Shown one piece after another: positions 1 through 10,603 of a stretch of 64,000 nucleotides of DNA. The notes under the pieces were generated by a model. That model did not search any database, had not been told where the DNA came from, and was given only the letters and a program-made list of their open reading frames with translations. Location of the stretch: NCBI GenBank assembly GCA_022059125.1, contig JAEUWY010000005.1, forward strand, positions 868,001 through 932,000, written 5' to 3'. Within the stretch, counting starts at the first letter, position 1, and each line of letters opens with the position of its first letter. Both the position numbers and the translations under genes were made by a program. This stretch comes from Corynespora cassiicola (lineage: Eukaryota > Ascomycota > Dothideomycetes > Pleosporales > Corynesporascaceae).

Positions 1-1
1 C

Positions 2-361
2 AAGATTGAGGGGAGCATTCGTGCGGGCACGGGCATTATGAAGGATGTAAATGCCCTGGTGCGGTTGCCGGAGCTTACGGGCACCATGCGAGAGCTATCG
101 TCTGAGTTGATGAAGGCGGGCATTATTGAGGATATGGTGGGAGATGTTTTGCCCGATAACGAGCTGTTGGAGGGAGAGGATGAGGAGGCTGAGGGAGAGG
201 TGGATAAGGTCCTCAGCGAGATTCTCAAGGACAAGATGCCGGCGGGCAAGACGAAGGAGGACGAATTGCCATCTGCGCCGGTCGAAGAGGAAGAGGAGGA
301 AGAGGACCAAGCAGAGATGCTGGCACAGATGAGGGGCCGCTTGGAAGCTCTGAAGAGCTAA
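2..361 (+). CDS. VPS24: ESCRT-III subunit Vps24 (CHMP3), C-terminal part
   Basis: The frame is open from base 2, so the 5' part lies outside the window; 119 C-terminal residues remain. Residues around MKDVNALVRLPELTGTMREL followed by SSELMKAGIIEDMVGD match the conserved Vps24/CHMP3 core. An acidic tail rich in Glu follows, and the protein ends in a MIM1-like helix (MRGRLEALKS), the type of motif that binds the MIT domain of Vps4. Vps24 co-assembles with Snf7 and Vps2 on endosomes to drive multivesicular-body sorting and recruit Vps4; this role is family knowledge. The ATG at 38 is internal, because in-frame coding similarity (KIEGSIRAGTGI) continues upstream of it. The gene is convergent with MED16. 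I see no intron in the visible part. Confidence 0.93.
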   Translation, partial: KIEGSIRAGTGIMKDVNALVRLPELTGTMRELSSELMKAGIIEDMVGDVLPDNELLEGEDEEAEGEVDKVLSEILKDKMPAGKTKEDELPSAPVEEEEEEEDQAEMLAQMRGRLEALKS

Positions 362-789
362 AGCTTTATCTTTGCTTGCCCCTTTTGTGCATCTGCAGTC
401 TCTTATTGGGTAGTGTGGACCTAGATCTTTGGCTCTGGGGATATGGCGTCTGGAGTTGCGGTGTTGGCGTGGGCAGATGCCTGAGGGAGGTCCATCCAGT
501 GATTTTCGATTCTCCAGCCTAGATCTGGGGTGGCTGCGCTCTGATGTAGCATACCATAGATCTATGCAAAGTTCGACGGGAACAGCCAGTCCATACGGTA
601 CAAGTTACGCTTTGGGGTCTACCGACAGGAGCACAAAACAAACATGACCATAAAAAAGAATATACCTGTCCCGCGCTGATTTTGAGAAAAAGATTAGAGC
701 ATTGCCTCGGATTACCTATCGCGTGCCTTTTTTTTTCCTAGATACCAAGCTAAGTTAGATGATACTTTCTGCCTTCGCAATTTTGGGCT
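362..789. other. Convergent intergenic region VPS24 / MED16
   Basis: This 428-bp stretch lies between two stop codons and should hold both 3' UTRs. It contains A-rich and T-rich tracts (an A-run near 653-658 and a T-run near 728-736) that could serve polyadenylation. No further gene is seen. Confidence 0.6.
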
Positions 790-3700
790 CTACGGAGCCC
801 CCTTCTTCTCTTCAGCCAACACCCAGCTGTTCCCGCAAACACAGTGCTTGGCCACTCCCATGAGCCAGCTAAAATGCCTGTCTCCGTACCCAGGCATCCC
901 CTGTCTCACGTCCTCCATGTACGCCGCGCAACGCACGCACCTCCTGAGGTGCCGCTCCTTGAGCTTGTCCTTGCCGTCCGTACTGACGGTACTGTCGCTG
1001 CGGCCTCTGTTCTGCGAACTAGAGTTTATGGTGGGATGAACCTGGGTACCCGTGCCGCGGATGATCATCTTCTGGCAAACATCGACGACGTGCGTGTTGA
1101 ACCATTCATTTGCACGGCGGGATTCTTGGAACCCGAGCCAGGTGGTGTCAAAGAAATAAATCTTAGCCGGATCGAGCTTGTCCGCGAGACAGCCGTTGGG
1201 CTGGGCGTCATTGAAGAGAGTGTCTGTGACTAGACGTCTAGCAGCCGGGAACAAGACGTCAGGAATGTGGCCCAGAATGAGCTGCCGCTCTGCCATACCG
1301 CGCTCCCTATCCTGCATTCCCGCTCGTTGGTACGAGCTACGAACCAGGTGATGGGCTTCGGAAACTAGTTGATCAAACAGTCGCCAGTCAAAGGGAATAT
1401 CAGAAAGTGCCTGGTGCAGTGGAGAGTACAGAGCACGGAGCTCATGGCTAGGGTTATTGTTCATCGTGGTAAAGGCGGTACGTACGACCCAGGTGAGTGG
1501 GTTGGACCACAGCTTCATCATCATCCGAGGAAACGACGACAGAAGAATTAGCAAGGCTGGCTTGTTAAGCTCGTGAAGTTTCGATTCAAGTGTGGCCTTG
1601 TCCGGAGTGGTGCCTTTGAACACACGTCCAACGACAAGGAGCTCGTCGATCATGTAGACCATAAAGTGCATTATCCACCGACAGATGCCGATAAACTGTG
1701 GAACCACTTCTGGGCGGAGCGGGTTCTTCTCTATCTGACCATGCATACGCGCGATGGTGGTCAGGATTTGTGTGATGTACTTGATGTTCAGAATGATCCA
1801 TGACATCTTGCTGGTCAAGGTTCGGTCCACGCTGCCTTTTAGACCCAAAAGGTGGGCGGCCGAGAGCGTCTTGACAAAGGTCGGAGAACGCCCCAAGAGT
1901 AATAGGTGGTTTTGTGAGGTGTCACTGATGCCGCAGTCGATGTCTACTTTGAGACCATCGAAAAGCAGGCTGATGAATTCACTCTTTCGATTCTCTGTGA
2001 GCGGGCCGATGATGGCGAAGATGTCGTCGCTCGAGAAGTATTGGTTGGCTGCAGACGCTGACTGGAGGACGAGAGCAGCAAGAGCGGCAGAGTGCTTGGG
2101 ATCAAAGTCATCAGTGGCTAGTGTGCCATATTGGTACTCCATTGAACGCAGTTTTAGGGTGTTGTCTTGCTGCATGGTCACTGCCATGCAGTGATTGGGG
2201 GAGAGAGCCACGTTCAATGAAGGCTCGGTAGGCGAGAATGTGAAGCCCGCCTGCGGAAGCGATGTCACAGTATCGGTACTGTAGTCCGGGGTAATCACTT
2301 CTCCCGTCGAACGCTTGCGGAACTCGATTGTGCCATCGCTATGGCAGAATGCAAGAATCATGTTGTACCACAATGGCACAAATGAAACAATGACCGAATG
2401 CATGACCACATCGGGAGAGACTCTCTTCAGCGTAAAGACGCCTTTGGTAGGTACAGAACTAACGCTCTTCTTTTTCGAGGTGACCTTGTCCAGACTCGGA
2501 TGTAGGTGGTTCTGTTGCGTGTGCCGGACCTCCCACTTCGCGACGATGCTAAACGGATTTTGTTGTGGTGTCTGGTCAAATGAAGCAACATTGGTGGGTG
2601 TTGCGAAAATGGCTTGTATGGTGGGGACCGTGCCGTCGTCCTTTTGTGGAGTTGTCGGGAGGAAGTTGAGGTGTGTCAATCTGGCAGGAACATTGATCTT
2701 GGACTCGGGCCCGCCGGTGAGATCGCTGTTGACTATATTTGGACCGCAATTATTTTCTATGGTGATTTCAGTCACCTTGAGATCCGGCTTATCGAAGTGT
2801 TTTGGCTGGTGGGGCTGGTGTCCCGGCTTGGGTGGCTGGACATTCCAAGTCACTTCCACGCGATATAAATGTAGGCGCTCTGAGTTATCGTAGGCAGCCA
2901 GTAGCAGAGTGTTGTCTGTAAAAACCAGTCATCAGACTCATACTGTAGAAAGGGGCCGATGGAAGCGTACCATTGTTGGAGGCAAATGCTGCGTGCGTAA
3001 AGGGTTCGCGAGTCGTAACCATTGGTCCCAACACGGCCGAGGCCTCCTGCCAGCTGTTGTCTGTCTGCTGGAAGCGCAGTTTCAACTCGCCGTGTTTCTT
3101 CAGATAGATCAATGACGCTTTGCCTTCCACAGGATGGTGTGCGTCGCTAAATACGTGTGAAGCAATGCTAAAGTCCCAAGTCCCGTTGGCATTGCTCGCT
3201 GACCAGGCGATGTGGTTCTGAAAATATAAGCCAGCATTTCTTAGCGAATTTTGGGTGGTGTACAAACCTTTTGTTCATAAGGGAGAATGGCCAGCCAGTG
3301 CATGCCAACGACAGCATCCATTTCGGCATCAGGCTGGCCCAGGTCGGTCCGCATGTAGGTCATACGGTCCAAGGCCATCATGCAGGAGAATATCATGACG
3401 TGACCTGCAGCGTCAATGACTGCAATGTCGTTGCCCAGATGACTCCAAGAGATGTGCACGAAAGGAAAGCTCTCCCGACGCCGCGGAATGTCGAGAGAGC
3501 TGTCTTTTCCAAGGTCCCATTTACCCGTGGATGGATCCCGTGAGAAGACGCGGAGATTGACTCCCTGGCCGTCTTTTGTGATGTAAGCAACGCAGCCATT
3601 CTTCGACCAGGCCAATTTCCTGGGCACATTAGCTGATGCATGGGGAATGTGGAGATTTTGCAAAGAGGATTGAAGTCTTACTGGCAACAGCCACTCGCGA

Positions 3701-3821
3701 TCAGCTCACTCACGCGCTGAGCAAGACCTTTTACGGGCGGGACGGGAATGCTCGGAATTGTCACCTGCTCCGAGTCTCCAAAGAGGTCCTCGACATCCAT
3801 ATTGTATGCCTGGTCGTCCAT
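790..3821 (-). CDS. MED16: Mediator complex subunit 16 (tail module)
   Basis: Four exons: 3821-3682, 3619-3268, 3217-2971 and 2915-790. All three introns have GT..AG ends, and the phases add up exactly to a 954-residue protein, close to the usual length of fungal Med16. It starts MDDQAYNMDVEDLFG. The N-terminal half (KLAWSKNGCVAYIT, then FVHISWSHLGNDIAVIDAAG) looks like the WD40-type beta-propeller of Med16. The C-terminal third is helical and ends with a Cys/His cluster (CVRCAAYMED, later KHCVCGNSWVL) typical of filamentous-fungal Med16. Med16/Sin4 sits in the Mediator tail in the nucleus and relays activator signals to RNA polymerase II. The start was chosen because exon 1 splices in phase into the conserved KLAWS segment. 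It is divergent from the sirtuin gene across a 1.3-kb GC-rich region. Confidence 0.9.
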
Positions 3822-5147
3822 GGTGACGGATGGATTCTCATGGAGCGATAGAGAGAGATGGTAGACTACGAATTGGCAGACGCGGGAGGGAGTGGCAAGG
3901 GCAGATACAGATAAAGGGGGTCAAAGAGGCAAGAGTATGGAGTCGGCAGGTAACGCAACGCCGGACGCCGGGTATCACAAGCTCAGTGGGGGAAGGAGGA
4001 GGAGGAAGTGGTGGAGGACAATGGCGGCGGATGGAAAGAGCTGCAGCAAGGGGTGGGCTATGCTCGCAGCACATGCACGGCTGTTCGCCGCGCGGTGAGA
4101 GACGCCGCCTTCAGTGCGAGAGCTGGGGGTGAGAGAAGGCCGAAGTGAAGGCATGCAACGACTCGATGGCGCGTGCCTGCTAAGGTTGCAGGGCGGCGGC
4201 AGGTGAGTGGTTGTAGGCTGGACCAGGATGCGATCGGGTGCAAGCGAGGCGCTAGTCCGCATGCGGGACTAGCGCCATCTCAGCCTCATCATCGTGTGCG
4301 TCTCGCGCCGACGTCGTCGTGGTTGGCCGGGTGTGACGAGCCATGGTTCGCGGGCACTTTTGCATGCTCGCCCGGAGACTGGAGAGGCGTCCGAGGCAGA
4401 GCACGTAGCAAGGGCCCGGGCGGGCGTGCTTTTGCGGCCTGCACGGCCGAGGGAGGATCCATGGATGCGTCTCGGATCATGGGCGCGTTCGCGGCGCTGG
4501 AAGAGGAAGCTGTTGGAGCCATTCCAAGCCCATGTCGCGGCGGCGCTGGTGCGACTCGCGGGGGCAGCTGGCAAACAAAGGCCCCAGAAGACGCTGGGAG
4601 CGCGGCCATGAGGCTCTCGCACAATGCGGCACCTCCACGGCCTGCCGGCTGCTGCGCTGGGCCCCAATGGCTCCAATTGAGCGGCGCACGACTTGTTCCG
4701 CCCGCACCGGCTCGTTCCAGAGGTAAACAGTCGGTCTGTTTTGGTGTTCCAGGCTTGGCGCCGTCCATGTCAGCCGTTTCCCCATCATCGCTCGCCCGCA
4801 ACACGACTCCAGCCTCTTCATTTCACCCTCCCTGCTGCCACCCTCACCGCGCCAGCGCGTCCACCACCGGCGCGCGCCTGCTGCCCCTATCATCCCCCGC
4901 GCCATCCCCGTCCGCGCCCATGATTTAGCGACCCTCCCCCACCCGCAGGCCTTTCTCGACTGGGCCTCCTCTCCTCACGACCTGCGGTGACGACAGCTGT
5001 TGAATCGCCTCACCTTCAACCTCGCCAACGCCGCGCCCGCCCCTGTCGCCTGCCCAGCACCCGCCTCGAGGCAGTCGCCGCCGCCGCTGTTTCTCCCTAT
5101 TGTCCTGTTGGTTTGGCTGGGCCTGCTGCGCCCGCCCCGTCGCCGCC
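3822..5147. other. Divergent promoter region MED16 / sirtuin
   Basis: This 1.3-kb GC-rich stretch lies between the MED16 ATG (minus strand) and the sirtuin ATG (plus strand). Several long overlapping open frames exist on both strands (for example 4173-4928 and 4289-4804), but none has recognisable domains, and their coexistence is what high GC content produces by chance. CT-rich tracts around 4930-5100 precede the sirtuin start, as in many fungal 5' UTRs. No gene is called. Confidence 0.6.
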
Positions 5148-7163
5148 ATGATGGCCTTCAACGCTTCACAGGGAGGTAGCTCACCGCTAAGCTCAGTGCC
5201 TTCCTCTGCAGCATCCGACTCCGACCTCTCCGACCTCTCCGAACTGTCCAAGTCCCCTACCCCGCCCCCTGGCTTCACCTTCGCTTCCGAGCGCCCATAT
5301 CCCTCGCCCTCTGCTTCCCAGCAATCCTCTGCCAAGACGTCCCCTGCCCCCGACAACATGGCCACCCCCCCTTCCAGCAACGACGACGACCCGCGCCCAC
5401 GCAAGAAGAGAAAGGCTGAGCCCAAGGAGCGAACCACGGAACGCCTAGACCTGACCCGCGACCTCAGCGACGAGGACAAGGTGATCATGGAGCGCCTGAT
5501 CAACGCGGTCCACAAGAAGCGAAAAATCGTCATCATAGCAGGTGCTGGCATCTCAACAAGCTCAGGCATTCCTGACTTCCGGTCCTCCAACGGCCTGTTC
5601 AACAATCTCCGCAAGGAACACAAGCTCAAATCCTCTGGAAAAGACCTCTTCGACGCGTCGGTCTATCAGGACGATGACTCCACGTCTTCGTTCCACGCCA
5701 TGGTGCGCAATCTGTCGCAGCAGGTAAAAGCCGCACAGCCGACCGCCTTCCACCACCTCATCGCGACCCTGGCTCACGAAGGGCGCCTCCTGCGTCTCTA
5801 CACGCAAAACGTCGATGGCATCGACACGTCCCTTCCTCCTCTTCAGACCCAGATACCCCTCCCAAAGAAAGGTCCCTGGCCCAAGACGATCCAAGTACAC
5901 GGTGGTCTCGACCACATGGTTTGCTCCAAGTGCCACGCCCTGTCCGACTTTGATGCCGAGATCTTCAACGGTCCGACGCCGCCTGCATGCCCGACTTGCC
6001 TGCAAAACGACGAGAACCGGCGTGTCGCGGAAATGAGGAGTCGCGGTGTGGGCCGTCTTCGCCCGCGCATGGTGTTGTATAATGAGACCAATCCCGATGA
6101 GGATGCCATTGGCGCGTGCGCCGCCCAGGACTTGCGCACACGCCCCGACGCCGTGATTGTTGTCGGTACAACACTAAAAGTCCCGGGCACCAGACGTATT
6201 GCGCGTGAAATGTGCGCCGTCGTGAGAGACCGACGCGATGGAATCACCGTCTGGATTAACAACGACCCGGAGCCCGCTGGTGTCCAGTTTGCAAACTGCT
6301 GGGACCTTGTGGTCAAGGGCCCCTGTGATGAGGTCGCCCGCTACGCTGCCATGCGAAAATGGAATGACCCCATGGACTATAAGGAAGTCACGGATGAGCA
6401 GCTGTGCAAGACAAAGGAGAAGCAAAAGGCAGAGGTCATCGTCTCTACCCCGAAGAAGTCCAAGCCCAACGCAGTGCTGCAGGTGCAGGGCCAGCTCACA
6501 CCCGTCCAGAGCCCTCGACTTGCTGCGAGGGCGACCGTCAAGCAAGAGTCGGAAGAGCATTTGTCGACTCCCACGAAGAAAGGCGCCAAGAGAAAGTCGC
6601 AGGTCGACGCTTTCACTACCCTGCAAGCAAAGGCCCCGGCAAAGCGTGCTCAAACACAGCCAAAGAAGGGTACTGGCCGCAAGGGCAAAGCGAAGAAACC
6701 GACGCAAGAAGACAACCGAAGGATTACGGATGGATTCAAGGTCGCCAAAAACCCGACGAGCGCCCAAGCCTCCAAGTTCATCCCCTCCAAGTACAATGCA
6801 GCCAGCGCTCCCACCGCCACGAATAACAGCCAGCTCGTGATTTTGGAGAAGACGGTGGATGTAGTTCCTTTGACCCCGAAACGTAGGGTGACGGGAATCA
6901 AGAAAGAGTACATGAGGAGTCGCATGGCCCCTATTTCTTCATCGGATTCGCGCTTCAACTCTTCGCCCACTCGGCCAAGCATGGAGACATTCACCCCTAT
7001 CAAGCCTTCTCCATTTGTCGACCACGACCAACTTACGCCCGACCAGCGTCAACTTATGGACGAACTGAACGAATCGAGGCCCTCGTCAGCAAGCTCTCAA
7101 CGGAACGAGATACTACGTCCTAGTGGCCCACTTCCTAGCGGCATGGGCGGTTTGTTGAATTAA
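5148..7163 (+). CDS. Sirtuin NAD-dependent protein deacetylase, Hst3/Hst4 type
   Basis: A single exon encodes 671 residues from the ATG at 5148, which sits in a strong context (GCCGCCATGATGG). The sirtuin core runs from about residue 120 to 410. It has the NAD-binding loop VIIAGAGISTSSGIPDFRSS near residue 127, TQNVDGID near 218, the catalytic His in IQVHGGLDH near 250, and a structural zinc site of two CxxC pairs (CSKC, CPTC) near 259-284. RPRMVLYNE and VVGTTLKVPG complete the Rossmann fold. The arrangement and the long basic C-terminal tail (several KK-rich stretches, likely nuclear targeting) resemble the Hst3/Hst4 branch, whose members deacetylate histone H3 Lys56 and control genome stability and, in some moulds, secondary metabolism. 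Assignment to Hst3 or Hst4 specifically is inference. The N-terminus is Ser/Pro rich and low complexity. Confidence 0.9.
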   Translation: MMAFNASQGGSSPLSSVPSSAASDSDLSDLSELSKSPTPPPGFTFASERPYPSPSASQQSSAKTSPAPDNMATPPSSNDDDPRPRKKRKAEPKERTTERLDLTRDLSDEDKVIMERLINAVHKKRKIVIIAGAGISTSSGIPDFRSSNGLFNNLRKEHKLKSSGKDLFDASVYQDDDSTSSFHAMVRNLSQQVKAAQPTAFHHLIATLAHEGRLLRLYTQNVDGIDTSLPPLQTQIPLPKKGPWPKTIQVHGGLDHMVCSKCHALSDFDAEIFNGPTPPACPTCLQNDENRRVAEMRSRGVGRLRPRMVLYNETNPDEDAIGACAAQDLRTRPDAVIVVGTTLKVPGTRRIAREMCAVVRDRRDGITVWINNDPEPAGVQFANCWDLVVKGPCDEVARYAAMRKWNDPMDYKEVTDEQLCKTKEKQKAEVIVSTPKKSKPNAVLQVQGQLTPVQSPRLAARATVKQESEEHLSTPTKKGAKRKSQVDAFTTLQAKAPAKRAQTQPKKGTGRKGKAKKPTQEDNRRITDGFKVAKNPTSAQASKFIPSKYNAASAPTATNNSQLVILEKTVDVVPLTPKRRVTGIKKEYMRSRMAPISSSDSRFNSSPTRPSMETFTPIKPSPFVDHDQLTPDQRQLMDELNESRPSSASSQRNEILRPSGPLPSGMGGLLN

Positions 7164-7707
7164 ATGACCCTTTTTTTTGTTTATTTTTTGCTTCATGGCG
7201 TTGAGGACCGTCAGCTGCAAAAACTGATGTGGGCAAACAATGGTTGTTGCCTGTTGCATGGTTTGGCGTTTGTTCGTCACGAAATCTGCTCGTGTACGAT
7301 TTTTGCATTGATCGTTCCATTCTCAATATCATGATACCCAAGCGGACTCCTGGCCAAGATATGTAGGCTCGTATGGGGTTCATAGAGTTTCGGTCTGTTG
7401 CTGGCGAGGTAGCTGGTGTTGCCTCATTATTGAATGGGCCGAGTTCGGTTGAGAACAAATACAAAGAAACATTTAAATCACACATTTCGATCCTTGCCCC
7501 GTGATGCTGAGTCTCAAGAACATCCCTCGTGGCATTGCGATGCAGATGCCACGGCTGTATGTGTACTAGTGTCTTGGCACGTATTTCCTCAGGCGATCTA
7601 GTTCCTTTGATGCCGCGGCCAGCCTCGCGTTCTACACCGCCCAGTGTCCTGTTGTTCGTTTGCTAGCTTTATAGGGGTTTTCGTTACGCCTCTCGTCTTT
7701 TTTGTTC
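7164..7707. other. Intergenic region, sirtuin 3' side and PLC-like promoter
   Basis: A T-run (about 7170-7190) directly follows the sirtuin stop and fits a 3' UTR. The remainder is ordinary sequence up to the ATG at 7708. Nothing else is supported. Confidence 0.5.
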
Positions 7708-9270
7708 ATGTATCCAGTATTAATGTCACCACCATTGATAGTCCGTAATTTGAGCTCGACTCCCATCATCCTCAGAGGCGTCGAGAGATTCGCAGATCCA
7801 AATTCACGGCAGTCCAAGAAACCCAGTGCTTTTTCGTTTGCATCAAATGACACCACTTCGTTGGCACCTTCAGCACCCACACTCGGAGAACATGCCCAAA
7901 CCTTTAATCATCAGGACTTGGGCATCACTCTGTCGTCATTTGAATCATACACCCTAAAGCCCCCCAGCCTTCCGGACGCGTCACATGACGACAATGCAAC
8001 TACCACCATACGGTTGATTATCGAGACACCTGAATGTGAACGTTACCGAATCGATGCGAATCCTACTTATACGCAAAAGTCTTCTCACCCATTCATTCCC
8101 CTGACACCCAGCCCTTCGACGAGCTATACTGCTCTGTACCATCCGGCAGAGCCGATACCCCATTTAACAATCCACACAAATTACTTGCACAATCAGGCGC
8201 AATGGATGTCCACACTGCCATCTGATCTGCCCCTTTCAGCACTAAGCATTCCTGGGACTCACAACTCCCATACATACTACCGAGCTTTGCCTTCTGTCAG
8301 ATGTCAAGTAGTGTCAGTAAAAGCTCAGCTGGAGAATGGGATACGATTCCTCGATATCCGACTCCAGCCATCACACGCCACAGACGTCGAAAAGAAGGAT
8401 CTCTATCTGGTCCATGGCGCCTTTCCGGTCAGCCTCACAGGTACGAAATACTTCGAGCCCGTCCTGCAGGCCTGCTACGATTTCCTCGACAAGAACCCCG
8501 GCGAGACCATCCTCATTTCCCTGAAACGCGAGGGCGTGGGCAGTGCCACAGACGAGCATCTTTCCTCGATACTGCACAAACACTACATATCCCCCCACTC
8601 GGACAAATGGTATACAGAATCCGGAATCCCCTACCTCGGCGACGTCCGCGGCAAACTCGTCCTGGTCCGCCGCTACAACCTCGACGACTCCCTCGGCGGC
8701 GGCGCGGGCGACGACAAGAATTACGGCCTCGACGCCACCGCCTGGCCCTACAACTGCACGAACGCGCCGCACGGCCCCTTTTGTGTGCAGGACTTCTGCG
8801 AGGTGTTGCACCCCGCGTCGATTGCGCAGAAGCTGCAGTACAGCAACGAGCATCTCGTCCGGGCGGCGGAGTGCACCGCCTTCATCCCAGGCGTCAACAC
8901 GGACGCGGAGAACCCGGTGCCAGCGGGGCCTCTGCATCTCAACTTTTTGTCTGGGAGCAACTTTTGGAGGGTGGGGTGTTGGCCGGATAGGATTGCCAAG
9001 GTGGTGAATCGGGGGATGGAGGAGTGGTTGTGTATGGGGCATCATCTCGCTGAGCCCCTGTCCTCTCCCGCAGAGCCTGGACGGACTAGTACTGACGAGA
9101 CTGATGATTTTGGCGGTGGAGAGGCTGTCGTGAGGAGAGCTAAGAGTGGGGATGGAGGCACTGGTGTGGTAGTGATGGATTACGTGGGTGAGGGCGGCGA
9201 TTGGGACATTGTCAAGATTATCATCGGTATGAACATGGGGGTTTTGTCCAAGATGAAAGGGGTAGATTAG
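7708..9270 (+). CDS. PI-PLC X-domain phosphodiesterase (bacterial-type, PLC-like)
   Basis: One exon encodes 520 residues from the ATG at 7708; an ATG five codons later (7723) is an equally possible start. The X domain spans about residues 170-350. It contains the first catalytic His in LSIPGTHNSHTYY, the metal/substrate segment GIRFLDIRLQ, and the second His in LYLVHGAF, followed by NPGETILISLKRE and RGKLVLVRRYN. This is the single-domain PI-PLC fold found in bacterial phosphatidylinositol-specific phospholipases and in fungal paralogues, without the PH, EF-hand and C2 domains of eukaryotic Plc1. No convincing signal peptide is visible, so the protein may be cytosolic. The natural substrate (phosphatidylinositol, GPI or another phosphodiester) cannot be read from sequence. 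Confidence 0.85.
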   Translation: MYPVLMSPPLIVRNLSSTPIILRGVERFADPNSRQSKKPSAFSFASNDTTSLAPSAPTLGEHAQTFNHQDLGITLSSFESYTLKPPSLPDASHDDNATTTIRLIIETPECERYRIDANPTYTQKSSHPFIPLTPSPSTSYTALYHPAEPIPHLTIHTNYLHNQAQWMSTLPSDLPLSALSIPGTHNSHTYYRALPSVRCQVVSVKAQLENGIRFLDIRLQPSHATDVEKKDLYLVHGAFPVSLTGTKYFEPVLQACYDFLDKNPGETILISLKREGVGSATDEHLSSILHKHYISPHSDKWYTESGIPYLGDVRGKLVLVRRYNLDDSLGGGAGDDKNYGLDATAWPYNCTNAPHGPFCVQDFCEVLHPASIAQKLQYSNEHLVRAAECTAFIPGVNTDAENPVPAGPLHLNFLSGSNFWRVGCWPDRIAKVVNRGMEEWLCMGHHLAEPLSSPAEPGRTSTDETDDFGGGEAVVRRAKSGDGGTGVVVMDYVGEGGDWDIVKIIIGMNMGVLSKMKGVD

Positions 9271-10603
9271 ACGGTTAGATCTGTTGGAAGGTTTTGGATA
9301 GATGCGTGGGCTAAAATAACGGCTGGAAAAAGGAGAGGATGTCTTGCGCAATGTTAGGACAGTTATTCGAACAGAGGTAGACTCTTGGTCTGCGCCGCAT
9401 ATAACGCTTCGGGGAGTTTCCAAATATTAGCTATAGGACGACGGAACCGTGATGGAATGGACATCACTCGGCATGGTTTCCAACTGGGTAGACAGAGTAC
9501 TTTCCTCACTGGCTGGCGATGGCTCAAAGCCTTCTGAGATGTGCAACGCAGGTGGACCGGGAAACAGCTAATAGGTCGAAATCTACCCTACCAGACTGCA
9601 GGATTACCAGAGGTGTGCCTCATCCTGCAGTTGCCACATTAGCCTCAGATGTGGATATGCGGCATATAAGCTGCGGACCCAGACTTGGGAGCATCGACGT
9701 CGAGTACCTAATGCCATGAGCTAACGAAAGGACAGCCCTTTGCAGCAGCAACACGGCGGCCGCCCATGGTCGATGCCCGAGGGTTTCGCATGAGATACGG
9801 ATCTCGAGTGCCCGTCCAGATAGCCAGGCGGCAGGATTGATCCCGGCGGGCGACCAAGCTGGCCCTGGATCGCAGCGGTCACGTGATAGGACACAGCGGA
9901 CCTGCTGCGGCAGCGGCCCTACACCACGCGTGCTGGAAGCAATGCAGAAAGTGCCGATAGCATGTCCACACCGTCATTCGACAGGACAGCGATGCCGTGG
10001 CGTCGACGACAAACCCCGCAACTCGAGTCTGCACGCCAAGCCATCCCTGAGCTTCCCTTTCCGTGCTTGCCGTGGTGGGCCGTGTGGAGCGCAAGTGGGC
10101 AGCTGGTGGGCAGGCCGTGGGGGGGCAGGCTGGCAGGCGTCGCAGGCGTTTGGTGAGGGTTGATACGTGGAGCGATGGCGCAGCACCAGCACAAGGCACA
10201 AGTTTGCACCCATACGTCACAAAATTGTGGCGGGCGGCTCGTGCGGGGCCAGAATAATGGAAGACCAGGGGGTCCAGGGGATCGAAGGCCCGAGTCTCAA
10301 AAGGCCCACGCGACCGCGGCCATGGCGACGCTGTTCAGCAATCGCAACCCGCAATCAGCGCCCGCCAGACAGCCCAGGAGACGCGCCGTGAAGATAGCCC
10401 CTATATAAAAAACCTCGCGCATCTGGTACGCGTTGCTCCCCTGAGCCCAAGCGCACGGAGACCCTGAGAAACTGCGATCTGCGCCCATCACATGCGGCGC
10501 CCTGCAGTGCATTTCCCACAGACGTCCCACCGACAATTGCCCTCGCGACCACCGAACCGCGGACTGACCTCGCCAGACAGACACCGCCCTCTCCCACAGC
10601 ACC
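9271..10603. other. Intergenic region upstream of ethanolamine kinase
   Basis: This is the 3' flank of the PLC-like gene followed by a GC-rich promoter. A TATA-like element lies at 10403-10410. Short open frames on both strands (for example 9837-10163) show no domain. No gene is called. Confidence 0.5.
10403..10410 (+). promoter_or_regulatory. TATA-box-like element for ethanolamine kinase gene
   Basis: TATATAAA lies in otherwise GC-rich DNA about 194 bp upstream of the ATG at 10604. The position would give a 5' UTR of roughly 160 nt, which is plausible for a fungus. Assignment rests on the motif and position only. Confidence 0.45.

Noticed and set aside
4173..4928. Open frame of 251 codons on the plus strand upstream of the sirtuin, overlapped by minus-strand frames of similar length
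   Set aside because: No domain, GC-rich, and equally long frames exist on the opposite strand; this is the pattern of chance frames in a GC-rich promoter.
8371..9423. 350-codon frame antisense to the PI-PLC-like gene
   Set aside because: It lies fully antisense to a gene with clear catalytic motifs and has no recognisable sequence of its own.
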